Part shown: positions 36,675-48,843 of the stretch, piece by piece | How the letters are laid out: every line of letters begins with the position of its first letter | Position numbering within the stretch: the first letter of the stretch is position 1 | From: Theristus sp. LFF4_11 | Taxonomy: Eukaryota; Nematoda; Chromadorea; Monhysterida; Xyalidae | Reading direction: 5' to 3' | Assembly (NCBI GenBank): GCA_030248135.1 | Contig: JASANC010001189.1 | Coordinates: 1-64,000 of the forward strand | Length of the DNA stretch: 64,000 nucleotides | Notes under the pieces: model-generated | The model's database searches: none | What the model saw: the letters and a program-made list of their open reading frames with translations, nothing else | Told to the model about the DNA's origin: nothing | Position numbers and translations under genes: made by a program

Positions 36675-37419
36675 CATTTCAGGGACTGAGGAGGTATAGA
36701 AACTTGCTGCTGTGACCGGTGACCACTTGTTGCTCATGTGTTGTAGGACAGTGCAGGTGATTTTATTAATGTCTGGTGGAAGGACTTTGTTGAATGTTTT
36801 TGAATGCCCTGTAGTTGTGTTTACGCAGCAACAATGCACTTGACATACTCACTCAGGAGCTCAAGCGGTGCTCCACAAAGTAGTATTTACTGACCGCGGT
36901 GGCAAAATTCTGTTACATTATGTCGCACCATTCGATACGTGCAATATACAGTACAACGTCTGTGTTTTTAATGGAGTCGCGATGCGAAACTTTGACTGGA
37001 ATTTGTTGACACGAAGATAAATTGAGACAGCTTCATTGAAATATGAACATTATGGCATCAGTGAAGACACAGCTGACGATAAACTTGTGTCACTGCCAGA
37101 TAAAATCCTCGATGTTTGGTGATGTTTATCCTGAGTCAAAATGCTGAATTTTGGTGACTGAGTTTTTACGAATTTCTGCTGCAATAACATTAAAAAACAG
37201 AATTTCAGGATAAAAATTAAACACAAAAAAATGTGTAGCTTAGTTCTATAAGTGCTTCAAATTTCACGGTTCTACGTGCAATCGGTCGGCCGTACGAGCC
37301 ATTAACTTTTGTTATGTTTTTTGGGACACCCTGTACAGTATGGCTGAATAAATAAAGCAGTCCCTCACGGCGAGATCAGCCGCGAGTTGTCTTTTTCAAA
37401 AAGTTTGCCCGAACAATTA

Positions 37420-37640
37420 TGCAAACAAATGAGCGCTTGCATACGGTGCAGTTCGGACGCCCAGAATTCACAATGTGAGGCGAAAAGGTACCTTGGCTGC
37501 ATAGGAAACATAAAGCAAAGCTTTGGGACACTCAAAAACTTCAGCCAAAAGTTGTTCAAGCCTAAAATCAATCGACCAAAATCGACTGCTGGTGTGGTTT
37601 TGACTTTCTGACTGTTTTTAAATATAGATAACTGACGGTT
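37420..37640 (+). repeat. Dispersed repeat family E, copy 2
   Basis: Degenerate match to 18110-18330, same orientation. Confidence 0.5.
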
Positions 37641-37718
37641 TTACAAGCCCTCCCAACCCTACCTAATAATTCTACCTATACCCTACACACACAGTAGACA
37701 GACAACAGTCAGTTTAAA

Positions 37719-38967
37719 ATTATCTAAAAATGCGGGAGACGCATATAAAAGGAGGAATATGGCTTTGTGTAAGCAGTGAGAGACTTGGCTCGACAACTCT
37801 TTTCAAGTCTCTGATGTGGTACACACGGATACAAGTATTGTGGATTTATTCAAACGTGTCCGGACTAACGTGACGTCATTTTATTTAAAAACGCCGTTTG
37901 TCAAAGTACAGGCACTAAAATTTCAGTTTGGTGTGACTGATTCGACATTCACCATTTGTTTACGGGAAGAAATCGGCTAAACGGAAAGTCTGGTTTGCTG
38001 TGAACGACAAGCGCATGTTTTGCGGCACATGACGTCATTTCAGTGGGACACGTTTAAAAAATAGGCCATACATAAAAGCTATATTTTTGCGTCGCGTTCG
38101 TTTTACTGAAAAGCGTAAAAACTTATTTTTAATTGTCCTCTTCAGTTTAGTCTAAAATCACACCATGTTCGAAATTCTGTAAATTCTGTGCAAAAACACA
38201 AAAATCATAGCTTGCAAAACATTGCTGCATATAGCTTTATCATTGTTGCTAACTTACGCACAGCTGTGTACACACCAGCGACAAAAAGGTGTTGTCTTCC
38301 GATGATTTTCACCCTTTTATCAAACTCTAGTGGCAGGATAAACTGTCTGTCCCGTGAGTCGTTCGTTGCCTTTACCACAGAAGGAGACCTTGCGTTCCCC
38401 AATGCCTCTGCGATACACTTTGTCCTGGACAAACCAGTATCAGTGATCCGAAGTCTGAACGTTATTTTAGTGGTTTTAGTGGTCGCTAAATGCCCGAAAT
38501 ACGGTATGGCCGATTAAACATGGCAGCTTTTTTCAGGGTTCAAGGAGCGCGCGAATTTTGAATGAAAAAAAAAGATCTTCAGAAACCAAACTGCGTGCCT
38601 AATTTGACCAATTTTTGAAAACCAATGGATTATCCGCGCTATTCTGTGCATTCTTTCTCCCTTGCACACATGATTGGGAATTATGTTGGCATTTTTGAAA
38701 AAGACAACTCCTAGTCTGCGACTGATCCCGCCTTGATGGACTGCCTAATTCGGCCGTACTGTACTGCAAATGTTAAAGTTTCAATTGTCTACAAAGTACA
38801 TGTGCAACCGAAATAATGAATAAACGGCGCAAAAATATGGCTCTTATGTACTTGTATCCGTGTGTACCACATCAGAGACTTGAAAAGAGTTGTCGAGCCA
38901 AGTCTCTCACTGCTTACACAAAGCCATATTCCTCCTTTTATATGCGTCTCCCGCATTTTTAGATAAT
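37719..38967. mobile_element. Element with 119-bp perfect inverted ends, LTR-like
   Basis: 37719-37837 and 38849-38967 are the same 119 bp in inverted orientation with no mismatch I can see. Each arm contains TATAAAAGG followed ~50 bp later by cttttcaagtctctgatgtg, resembling a small promoter module of an LTR. The 1-kb interior has no reverse transcriptase or transposase. It may be a foldback element or two solo LTRs inserted head to head. Confidence 0.65.
38503..38729 (+). repeat. Dispersed repeat family D, copy 2
   Basis: Matches 25589-25822. Here nested within the inverted LTR-like pair. Confidence 0.8.
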
Positions 38968-38971
38968 ATTC

Positions 38972-40260
38972 TGACTTTTACATGAGCCCCGAAGGTTTCG
39001 CTAAATTCCACGGCCGATTCGCCCGAAATCGTCACGATTCAGTATGTAGACGTGCTCACACAAGAACACTAACCCAAAATCCGTGATCAGCGCATTGAAT
39101 TACCCTGGAAAAAACCGTTTTCCTGTTTTTCATTTCTGGACCGATTTCGCCAATTTCCACGGACGATTCGCCAGAAATCGTCACGATTCCGTATATAGAG
39201 TTGCTCACATAAAAAACAACCCAAATTCCGTGATCAGTGCATTGAATTACCATGGAAAACACCGTTTTCTTGTTGTTCATTTCTGGACTGATTTCGCCAA
39301 TTTCCACGGCCGATTCGGCCGAAATCGTCACGATTCAGCATCTAGAGTTGCTCACATAAAAAAACTAAACCAAAATCCGTGATCAGCGCATTGAATTACC
39401 CTGGAAAACACCGTTTTCTTGTTTTTCTTTTCTGGACCGATTTCGCCAATTTCCACGGCCGATTCGGCCGAAATCGTCACGATTCAGTGTATAGAGTTGC
39501 TCACATAAAAAAACTAACCCAAAATCCGTAATCAGCGCATTGAATTACCTTGGAAAACTTCGCTTTCTTGTTTTTTCTTTTCTGGACCGATTTCGCCAAT
39601 TTCCACGGCCGATTCGGCCGAAATCATCACGATTCAGTGTCTAGAGTTGCTCAAATATAAAAACTAACCCAAAATCCGTGATCAGCGCATTGAATTACCC
39701 TGGAAAACACCGTTTTCTTGTTTTTCATTTCTGGACCGATTTCGCCAATTTCCACGGCCGATTCGGCCGAAATCGTCACGATTCAGTGTATAGAGTTGCT
39801 CACATAAAAAAACTAACCCAAAATCCGTGATCAGCGCATTGAATTACACTGGAAAACTTCGTTTTCTTGTTTTTCATTTCTGGACCGATTTCGCCAATTT
39901 CCACGGCCGATTCGGCCGAAATCGTCACGATTCAGTGTATAGAGTTGCTCACATAAAAAAACTAACCCAAAATCCGTGATCAGCGCATCGAATTACCCTG
40001 GAAAACTTTGTTTTCTTGTTTTTCATTTCTGGACCGATTTCGCCAATTTCCACGGCCGATTCGGCCGAAATCGTCACGATTCAGTGTATAGAGTTGCTCA
40101 CATAAAAAAACTAACCCAAAATCCGTGATCAGCGCATTGAATTACCCTGGAAAACTTTGTTTTCTTGTTTTTCATTTCTGGACCGATTTCGCCAATTTCC
40201 ACGGCTGATTCGCCCGAAATTGTCACGATTCAGTATCTAGAGATGCTCAGGGCAAAAAAT
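38972..40260 (+). repeat. 149-bp tandem (satellite-like) array
   Basis: The phrase ctggaccgatttcgccaatt or a close variant recurs at about 39137, 39283, 39432, 39582, 39731, 39880, 40029 and 40178, a period of 149-150 bp (146 between the first two). The first and last units are more diverged. Each unit includes the palindromic cacggccgattcggccgaaa. No coding function. Confidence 0.92.
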
Positions 40261-40700
40261 TAACTTAATTTCCAAAATCTCCGGATGGAATTACCCCAGG
40301 AAACATTTTTGTTCGACTGTGAAAATGCCGCAAGTAAAAATTGAAAGCGCGAACACATGTAACCAGGTCAAAACCTACGAACCTTTAAAAATGCCCAATT
40401 TTTTACCCAAATAAAGGTTGGAGCAAAAAAGTAACTAGATTTTCAAAATCTGCAGATGAAATTACCCCAGGAAACTTTTTTATTCGGTTATGGAACAACT
40501 TCAGACAAAAATTGAAAGGGCGAACACTTAAAACCCGGTGAAAACCCTGCGAACTTTTAAAAATGCCCAATTTTTTACCCAAAAACATGGTCTGGGCAAA
40601 AAATTAACCCAATTTTCAAAATCTCCGGGTGAAATTACCCCAGGAAACATTTTTGTTTGGCTATGAAAATGCCCCAGTTAAAAATTGAAAGGGCGAACAC
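40240..40700 (+). repeat. ~172-bp tandem repeat, about 2.7 units
   Basis: The phrase ttaccccaggaaac recurs at about 40291, 40463 and 40635, with shared flanks such as aaatgcccaattttttaccc. It joins directly onto the 149-bp array; the two units share aaaatcc/attaccc motifs and may be distantly related. Confidence 0.85.
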
Positions 40701-41126
40701 ATGTTGATTACATAGCTGAAAAAAAAGGAGAAACAAGAATAAGTAACCAAGATTTCAGAATAGGTTTTTCGTGTCTACAACGGACGTAAAGAAGTCTGGT
40801 GGAATTTTCTCTTCGGCACAGTTAGCAACCACTGCAGGTCTCTTCGTGTGCACAGTAACAAGTTTCCAGCATGTATGTTCGTTGCTGTAGGACAACGCGT
40901 AAATTTTGAAAACCCGCGCAGGTCCATATTCAGCCATATAATAATAATAAATATAATGCGTGATGCGCTGTCCGCTCGCTGGCGCTCGCTCGCGCATCCG
41001 CATGATTTTTGCACAAAAATCAGGATTTTCCGTCTGCAAAGTCTAAAATTTTTCAAGTTAAAATTTATTGAAACCCAACGCCACCACGCAAGTTTGTGTG
41101 TCGTGGCGTCGGTGTGAGCGTTTATA

Positions 41127-44100
41127 ATGATCTCGTTGGGCAACGACGATGAGAACGATTACCATGTGCTCGGGGCCGTCGCTGAGGAACTGGTGGACAT
41201 TGCTCATCAGCAACAACACCAGAATGCGCCGGACCCGGAAGAGAACGATTTCGATCCGCATGTTCCTCCACTGCGTGCTGCAGACGCGGTGCCGCCGCGC
41301 CGTGTGCCGCCTCCGACGGTTGCCGCCAAACGCGCAACACCATCGCAAGTGCCCGTCGGTCTTTCATGTGCGCCAGCACCGCTGACCGAAACTCAGCAGA
41401 ATACACGGAGTGAAAGTCGATTTGTGAATGACGCATCGGATCCGGACGAGAGACCGCCAGCAAAACGATACAAGGCAGCGGCGGGTGACGCGCTTGGTGA
41501 GCGAATCCAAAACGCTCGTTTCCTCAGTCGGGTTTTGTTTCAACGTAAATCAATGCCGTTTTCAGATTGGTATTTAAAATTCGAAGATCCAGTTGCGAAG
41601 GAGCTGCGACAACAGCGGGCGGCCGCGGCAAACACCGCGAAAATGTTTGATCGCCTGCTCGACCGAATCAGCTCCATGCGCGCCGAACAGTCAGACACCG
41701 CTGGTGACGTTGAGCACGCGGATGTGACTGATTTTCATAAAAGTCCACCGATGCTTTCCGGCAAGGTTGTCAACGTTTCAGTGTCTATGACCATGACCTG
41801 TCTGTTTCCATGTCTTTTGCACTGTGTTCACCTGATTTTTTTGGGATTTGTGTTGGTTGATCCAGTCTATTCCAAGAAACCCGAAAGCATTTGAGCGAGT
41901 GCGAGAGTTGCTTGACAGACATTGTTCACACAGTTCTTCAAACGAAGAGTTTGTTTACAATTAACCTTTTTAGGTGTACAGTGTGCCGCCGTCTGGGACA
42001 GCGCACGGTTGGACTGCGCTTGTTGATTCGGTCAGCGGCCTGCGGTACTATTTGTTGAACAGGCCCCATAAGAGCAGTTTCTCGACGGAATCATCGAAAA
42101 TGTCTCCAAAGAACGGTCGATTGCTGGGACGGGCGTTCACCGATGTTCTTCATGAGGCCAATGAACTGAATGTGCGTGAGCAAAGAAAGTCCTTTACAGC
42201 GTCAACTTCTCGGTCACTTTTTTTCACACGTTTCAAGAAAAACGACACTTTGAAACACGCTGCCACTCATGTGTTTGTATTGTAACTGCGCAACCTGCAA
42301 ATTGGTCTCAATTGAATCTGGTGTTGGATTCTGGGTTAGCCTCACCCTCAGCGCAATTTGTTTTTGTCTTAATCGGGCAACCAGAAGTGCAAGGCGACAA
42401 GGAAGGCAAGGTTTGATGACAGTGCCAGAAAATCGGATTCAGAGCCTTTTTTCAGACAGAAACGGCGGACAGATCAACAGCATCGACATCGACCGTGCTG
42501 ACCGATGAGGCAGCAGCGACAACGCCCGGCACCAGCTCCACTGATGAGCACGCTACAAATAAGTCTCCGGAGTTATGGGTTCAGAAGTACCAGCCGAAAT
42601 ATTTCATCGATCTTCTCAGTGATGATGTGAGCAATGCTTTTTTCTTTCTATTGTCAATTTGAGCTGGATCAAGTGCCTGTTTCGTGGCAGCCAAAGCAGC
42701 TCAACGGCCATATTGAGCACATGCAATTAAGCTTTGCCTCGCAGAATTGTCAGTTTGATGAGAATAAAATCACAATGAACGCTTGTGTCACCATTCAGGG
42801 CATCAATCGTTGTCTGCTCACCTGGCTGAAGCTCTGGGACGAGTGTGTTTTCCATCGCAAGAGCCCGGCGATGCAGCGGCAGCAGGAACGTCAGAAGCAA
42901 CTGCAGCCAGCGGCGGCGTCCGGTGCCAACGTGAAAAGTCACCGCGGTAAATTCTCGTCAAATGCGTGCCAGGATGAGCTGCCGCTTCAATTGGATCAGC
43001 ACAAACGACCGCAGCATAAAGTTTGACAATCGTTTCCGGGTTTTTTTCGACCAAATTGAGCATTGTAAAAAATTGCAATTACCGCACTGCGTTGCTTCAG
43101 ATTGCGCTGCTTTGTGGCGCTCCGGGTCTCGGCAAAACGACGCTGGCGCACGTGATCGCACGGCACGCAGGCTACAACGTCGTTGAGATGAACGCGAGGT
43201 CGGTGTTCTCCATACCCGTGCGACGGTGTGGGGTACCCGAGGTGCGCCGCCCTCAAACCGGTGTGCAGCCCGCAAGAACAAAACTTTGCGAGCTTTGCTT
43301 CTTACACCGGCTGTCTTGCAAATGGTGCACAGCCCTCAAAATTGTGCACCGCCCTGAAATCGGTGTCGCCAAATGCCACCGCAAATATTTCTTGCGGGCT
43401 GCACACAGCTCACTGGTTTTGAGGAATGCAGACATTGGTACCCCACACCGTCGCACGGGTTGTGTTCACTTTTACATTCATTATTATGCGTACTTTGTAT
43501 TCACCGTCACATGGATTTACGTCGAATAAAGCTGCTAGAATGTTACGATTAAAAAAGAAACTGCATGAAGGTCTGAAAACAACAGACAATCGATGCAAAG
43601 GCAAACAGATAACAGTGGTCAGGGTAAGGAAACACAATTGATGGGTCAGTTTGTAAACCGCCTTCGAAAAAGATTCGTTCAAGGCAAGCGCAAAGGAACA
43701 CAGCAATTTCAACGACATGAATTCAGTGAAAGGTACTTGGACTTGCTGGTGTTCTGGTCGTTTCAGTGACGATCGAACATTGGCTCATTTTGAGGATCGA
43801 CTGGAGGGTGCGCTGTCCGCGGCGTGCACCGTCGATTCGACCGCAAAGGCAAACTGTCTGCTGATCGATGAAATCGATGGCGCGCCTGCGGTCAGTTTCG
43901 TTTACTTTTTTTTATTTGACCCCCCTCCCCAACCACCGATCGATTCTAGAAACCTGCAGGTGCAACAAACGAAACACCTCTGTTCTCTGGTTGCAAGCAT
44001 ATGTTTTCAGAGACCGTCGAATTTTGGTTTCGGTGTTATTTCGCCAGGTAACCGAATAGCAATAGCTTCGCTTGCGAAACTGTTTGATTGAGTGGGGGAA

Positions 44101-47100
44101 AAGTAATAGGAGAGAACTGGCGGCGTTTAGCATTCGCAGAGTTTGTCTGCCTCCACCGTTCTTGTCAACATCTTTACCTCAAAATGCGCTGTTCTGATGA
44201 CGTCAATAAAGCTCAGCGTCATTTCAGCCGTCCATCAACTATCTGGTGACGCTCGTCAAAGACTCGATCACACGCAAGAAACACCGGCAGATCATGCGAC
44301 GACCGATCATCTGCATTTGCAACGACCTGTTCGTTTGTGTCGTCGTTTGCATCGTTTTGTTTACCCGAATTCTTTTGTTTGCGATGTTTGACAGGACCCC
44401 GTTTAGGCGCCTTCATGAAGCAGTATTTAGTGACGCACAGCTGCGTTAAACCATAGCTACGCGGTCACAAAGTGCTGCTTCATGAATGCCCGTTTTGTTT
44501 GTTTGCTGCAGCTACGCGTCGTCACTCCGTGAACTGCGCAAGGTCGCTCTCGTGCTTCAGTTCCCCGATACGAGCACGCCGCGTCTCGTCGAGCGACTCC
44601 GATTGGTTGGTCGTGTTGTTGTGGGCGCTACGAAACATGAAAATGGCATTTCCGGGTGGCTTTTCCCCGAATCCAGTTTGTGTGCAGCATAGTTGTTCCA
44701 GAGCCCAGGGGTTGGGGGGCCGATATAGATAGCTGGAGCAAATTTTCTAGATGGATAGCTGGAAAATTTTGGGGGGGGCGCGGGGGGGCCATGTGACTTT
44801 GGGGGGGGGCGGTCAAAATTTTGAAATTTGATAGATAGATAGCTAAAACGCTAAAAAGCTATAAAAAAGCAAAATAATGCTAAAAATACACTAAAAATCA
44901 GGTATAAACGCGTATTTTACCTAAAATTAGCGAAATTTTCAAGAATTACGAGCAAAAATTTTATGAGCATTTTATGTCTTCGAAGACAAAAATTTTCAGA
45001 AAGATAGCTGGCTGAGAAATTTTTTTAGATAGATAATAGCTGAGCCGAAAAAAACCTGTCTGATAGAGATAGATTCGAAAATTTTTTGGGGGGGCCCCCC
45101 CCCCCCCCCCCCCCAGCCCCCCCCCCTAGAACAACTATGGTGTGCAGCAAGAACAAAATTGACTGTCTCGCGTGCAACAGCCAGTTTCTTCACTGAATCT
45201 TCGCCATAGATCTGCCGCAAGGAGCGCCTGCGAGCGGACGAACGCGCGCTAGAGATGCTGAGCGAGAAGGCCGCCCGTGACGTGCGTGCCTGTCTGAACG
45301 TGCTGCAGTTCGTCGCCGCCAGACGTTCGCCGACCGATGCGCATGGTCGCGCTCGCCATGTCGCCGCGGTGTGATCCATGTTTTATGTGTGGTTGCGATT
45401 GAATTGGCGCAAGTGAATGGTGGTGGATTGTTGTTGTTTGCCGGAGCGCAACGCTCCGGAGGGGCGACGCCGACTTGCTGGCGTTTGCGCCCGAAGTCGC
45501 CGGTTCCACTTCGAGAAAGCGCCAACGTAGGAACCAGTTGTTGTTCATCGCCGCCAATGTTGCCTCTTGCTGAGCGATATTATTCAGTCGGCAGCTTCGG
45601 AACGCCGATGCTCGCTCGGACTCTGGTCTTTATTAGTTGCATAAAACAATAATACTGATTCGTGATGGGTAGTGTACCGTTCAGATGGACGTGACGTGCC
45701 GCGTCGTTGAGCAGACAGCGTTGGGTCAAAAGGACGCTCAGAAGACGTTGTTCGATGTGTGGCGGTGCATATTTGGGCTGGCGAACAATGGGTCAGTTGT
45801 CAATGACGTAAATTGTGAGTCATCTCACATGGCACTGCTCGCTGCGGTTGTTTTTTGATAGCAAGACGCTCGTCCGAGCGAACTAACAATCGATTTATGA
45901 ATGACAGGCGACGATTTTTGCCACGGGGAAGTGCAAACGCAGAAATGCATGCACAACCCCGTCGAGGTGCCCAGTGAGTTTTTACCAGTCGCAGAGTGCC
46001 TGTAGACAATCTCGACGACGGGGGTGTCTTCTAGCGAGCTTGCGCCAAACGCGACCAAAGGAATTACTTCCACTTTTCAGCTCACAACCGACTGCCACCA
46101 ACCAAGACGCGTCACGATTCCGTCACGTGCACAGCGCAGTGTTGGCGTGTGGCGAGGACGAGAGACTGCGCCAGGGTCTGTTCGAGAATTATCTGCTCGT
46201 GAAGCGACGCGACGCCCAGCCGGAAGAGGTCGGTTGCTGTTGTGCTGCATGGGGTGACGTTGATTGCTGTTCTGTTTTATTCGGCGCTTTTAAGCGTCAG
46301 GCAAACGCACAAGGAAACAGGTTTCCAATCCAGCAAGCTGGGCACACACACACTGCATCGCTGTGCTGCATGATGTGGCGTTGACTGGCACGACCGCATG
46401 CTCTGTTGTTGCCAGTCATTCGCTGCACCTAGCCCGTATGGCAGAAACCATAATCAGAGACAGAGGTGGTGCGTTTAAAAAAAACATTTTTTTCGAAAGC
46501 ACGCAAACTTGTTTCTGTTCAAAAAGCACGCAAACTTGTTTCTGTTCAAAAAGCACGCAAACTTGTTTCTGTTCAAAAAGCACGCAAACTTGTTTCTGTT
46601 CAAAAAGCACGCAAACTTGTTTCTGTTCAAAAAGCACGCAAACTTGTTTCTGTTCAAAAAGCACGCAAACTTGTTTCTGTTCAAAAAGCACGCAAACTTG
46701 TTTCTGTTCAATCGAGACAATGTCCAGCAGCCCAACTGAGCGACAGCACCAACTCGCACCGGCTTTATCATCACGCCTAGCCATGCGCCAATGGATGGTG
46801 TGCCGCAAATGCCAACAGCACCAAGCATGTTGCAGGCGTTCGAAGGCATGTCGTGGTTGTGTTTCGCAGACGAGCTCAGCAGTGTCATCGGCCGTACGCA
46901 GTTGTACACGCTGATGCGCTACCAGCCGTATGTGCCGGTCAAGTTTCACTTTCTGTTCGCCTCGACCTCGACCACTGCGTTCACGAAACTGCAGTATCCG
47001 CAGCTGTTGTATCAGGCACGCCAGAGTAGTTTTGGTGCTAATATTTTTATTCGTCACGCGAAATATTGATTTTAGCTCAAAAGCACTATGTTTAACCCGT

Positions 47101-48843
47101 GTGCGGCACAACGGTAAAATGTTGCCGGTAAAAATACCGGTTTTTACCACGATTTGAAAAAAAAGGTCTTGCCAACCCTACGTGTGCCATAGTTCTGCTT
47201 TATGACCGTGCCGCTGTATGTTGCAAATTGCAATATGAGACTAAATGTGCACGTTTAAAGCGGCATTCATAAAGTAGTATTTAGCGACGCATAGCTGTGT
47301 TAAAACATAGCTACGCGGTCACTAAATAGTACTTCATGAATGCCCCTTACGTGTGTTTATTGGCGTTTTGTGTCGCTTGGGTTCACCAAAGTCCATTTTA
47401 CGTTTGTCAGCTGTCTACAAAGCAACAACAGCACTGGTCGACGCTGTCAGCAATGCTCGGGCAACATGAACAGGACCACGTGAGCGCACACGTGCGTGCT
47501 GCGTACAACGCCCGCCAATTGCTGTTGGACGTGTTGCCGCTGTTGATCATCGCCATCAGACCGCAACTGAAACCGGTTAGCACGACCGCTTGCACAAAAC
47601 AACAACCGATACAGAGCTGCTTTCAGTTTTTTTGAACTAGATAAACCTGTATTTCAAGGTGTGGTCTCCCATAACATGTCAAACGAACCGAATGCAGCTT
47701 GGAATGGGGTTTTAGCTATGGTTTAAGTGTAGCTGCAGCTGCGCTAAATTCTCTGTACGACGTGATATGAAGTGTGATTGAATGATTGAACTAACCGACT
47801 CAAGTTTCATGCATGAATGAGTTGATTGATTGACTGACTGATTGAAACTGATTATTGAATGGACGATTTCAGATGAACGCCCAGTTGTACAGCGCACGCG
47901 AGCGTCACGAACTGCAGCGAACGGTGGACGTGATGCTGCACTACAATTTGTCGTATCGACAGCAGCGTAATGCTGATGGACGATATGATTACGTGCTTGA
48001 ACCGTAGGTTGCATTGCAGCCGATTCTTTCAGAGCAACGTTGTTCAGCTGGAATTCAGACTGCCACGAACAACTGTGCAGATGCAAAATGAATTGCTCAA
48101 AATTGAAGACAACTCGAACTCACACGCAGTCACGCGCTGAACGACACCAGTCAATTGTAGTTCATCTCGTCTTCAGGCCAGTTGAGTCGTTGGCGTCGTA
48201 TCCGAGCGAGCACGCAGCTGGTGCAGCGCACGCGTTGACCTACTCGGCGAAGCAACTGATATCACGCGAAGTTTGTTGTGGTTCGGTTGCTTTTTGATTT
48301 GAATAACTTTTGGCAGCTGGTTTTGTGATCTAAATTTCTGTTTCTTAGGTGGAGTTGGAACGCGCACGACGAACAGAGGCGGCGTTTTCAGCTAAATCAA
48401 CGAAAAATGTGAACTCGGTTGAAACTGCTGCCGGTGTTGGGAAGGCGGGCGAGGAAACGAAAGCAACTTCGGTATTGGTTGCTTGTGGTGTCCGAATTTC
48501 GTTTTTTATATTTGACTGATCTCCTGAATTCACAGAAGATAAAAGCAATCATTTGAGCCAGCAAAGCGGATCAGACGTTATTGCATTTTTTTCACAACAT
48601 TCCTTGCACATTGCGTGTCGTTTGCAGACCGCGACTGTGCCGGGCACCACGCCTCACGCACAAAGCGCAGCACCGAAGACAGCAGCTGCGATGTTCTTCA
48701 CGCGACCGCGAGCGAACAACAACGAGCGTCCGTCGTCGTCATCAGCGTCAGCAGCGGCTCCCACACCGCTCTGGTTCAAATACAACGCCGGCTTCAGTAA
48801 CGCCATTCGGCGGAACATTCGCATGAAGGATCTGCTGTGGTGA
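41127..48843 (+). CDS. CHTF18: CTF18, RFC-like clamp-loader large subunit
   Basis: Nineteen exons: 41127-41496, 41566-41765, 41974-42171, 42456-42626, 42799-43020, 43101-43198, 43767-43890, 44228-44328, 44512-44605, 45210-45368, 45685-45791, 45908-45973, 46081-46228, 46836-47015, 47411-47575, 47873-48003, 48177-48270, 48349-48471, 48628-48843; 988 residues, close to the human length. Signatures: ELWVQKYQPKYFIDLLSDD, INRCLLTWLKLWDECVF, Walker A GAPGLGKT (about 393-400), Walker B LLIDEID (about 451-457), RPIICICNDL, and the C-terminal NAIRRNIRMKDLL motif that tethers DNA polymerase epsilon. Ctf18-RFC loads PCNA and supports sister cohesion and the replication checkpoint. Intron 14 needs a GC donor. 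Introns host a TIR element, two palindromes and a 27-bp minisatellite. Confidence 0.96.
43211..43465. repeat. Nested-palindrome element in CHTF18 intron 6
   Basis: The ends are inverted copies of about 23 bp (cccgtgcgacggtgtggggt at 43218 and its complement at 43440-43459). A second inverted pair, gtgcagcccgcaagaa at about 43264 and ttcttgcgggctgcac at about 43390, lies inside. MITE-like, non-coding. Confidence 0.75.
44405..44494. repeat. Hairpin MITE, copy 5
   Basis: Palindrome (ccttcatgaagcagtattta ... gtgctgcttcatgaatgccc) in CHTF18 intron 8, ending only ~18 bp before exon 9. Confidence 0.88.
44690..45140. mobile_element. TIR element with 9-bp target duplication
   Basis: Starts tagttgttccagagcccagg and ends ctagaacaactatgg, which are inverted. 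The 9-bp tgtgcagca directly flanks both sides (44681-44689 and 45141-45149), a clean target-site duplication of MULE-like size. The interior is AT-rich with G/C homopolymers and gatagatagct repeats, and has no transposase. Related copies are at about 18709-18775 and 4380-4520. Inserted in CHTF18 intron 9. Confidence 0.8.
46496..46711 (+). repeat. 27-bp minisatellite, about 8 units
   Basis: Near-perfect head-to-tail copies of a 27-bp unit containing acgcaaacttgtttctgttc plus aaaaagc. The unit length is a multiple of three and stop-free in several frames, which creates long spurious ORFs. Lies in CHTF18 intron 13. Confidence 0.95.
47258..47349. repeat. Hairpin MITE, copy 6
   Basis: Palindrome (gcattcataaagtagtattt ... 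aaatagtacttcatgaatgc) in CHTF18 intron 14. Confidence 0.88.

Larger units (their letters stand above)
36675..41126. other. 4.4-kb gene-free repeat block
   Basis: Holds, in order, a family E copy (about 37420-37640), an inverted LTR-like pair (37719-38967), a family D copy inside that pair (38503-38729), and tandem arrays of period 149 bp (38972-40260) and about 172 bp (40240-40700). An ORF at 38188-38517 inside the inverted pair has no recognisable family. The final ~400 bp lead into CHTF18. Confidence 0.65.

Noticed and set aside
36858..36925. Eighth hairpin MITE copy (agtagtatttactgaccgcg)
   Set aside because: Only a degenerate left half; no matching right arm found.
38188..38517. 109-codon ORF as a transposase
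   Set aside because: No catalytic DDE/DDD pattern or helix-turn-helix visible; lies among repeats.
46496..46711. CRISPR-like regular repeat
   Set aside because: Units are head to tail without spacers and the DNA is eukaryotic; it is a minisatellite.
46416..47150. 244-codon minus-strand ORF with repeated EQKQVCVLF
   Set aside because: Created by the 27-bp minisatellite and the complement of CHTF18 exon 14.
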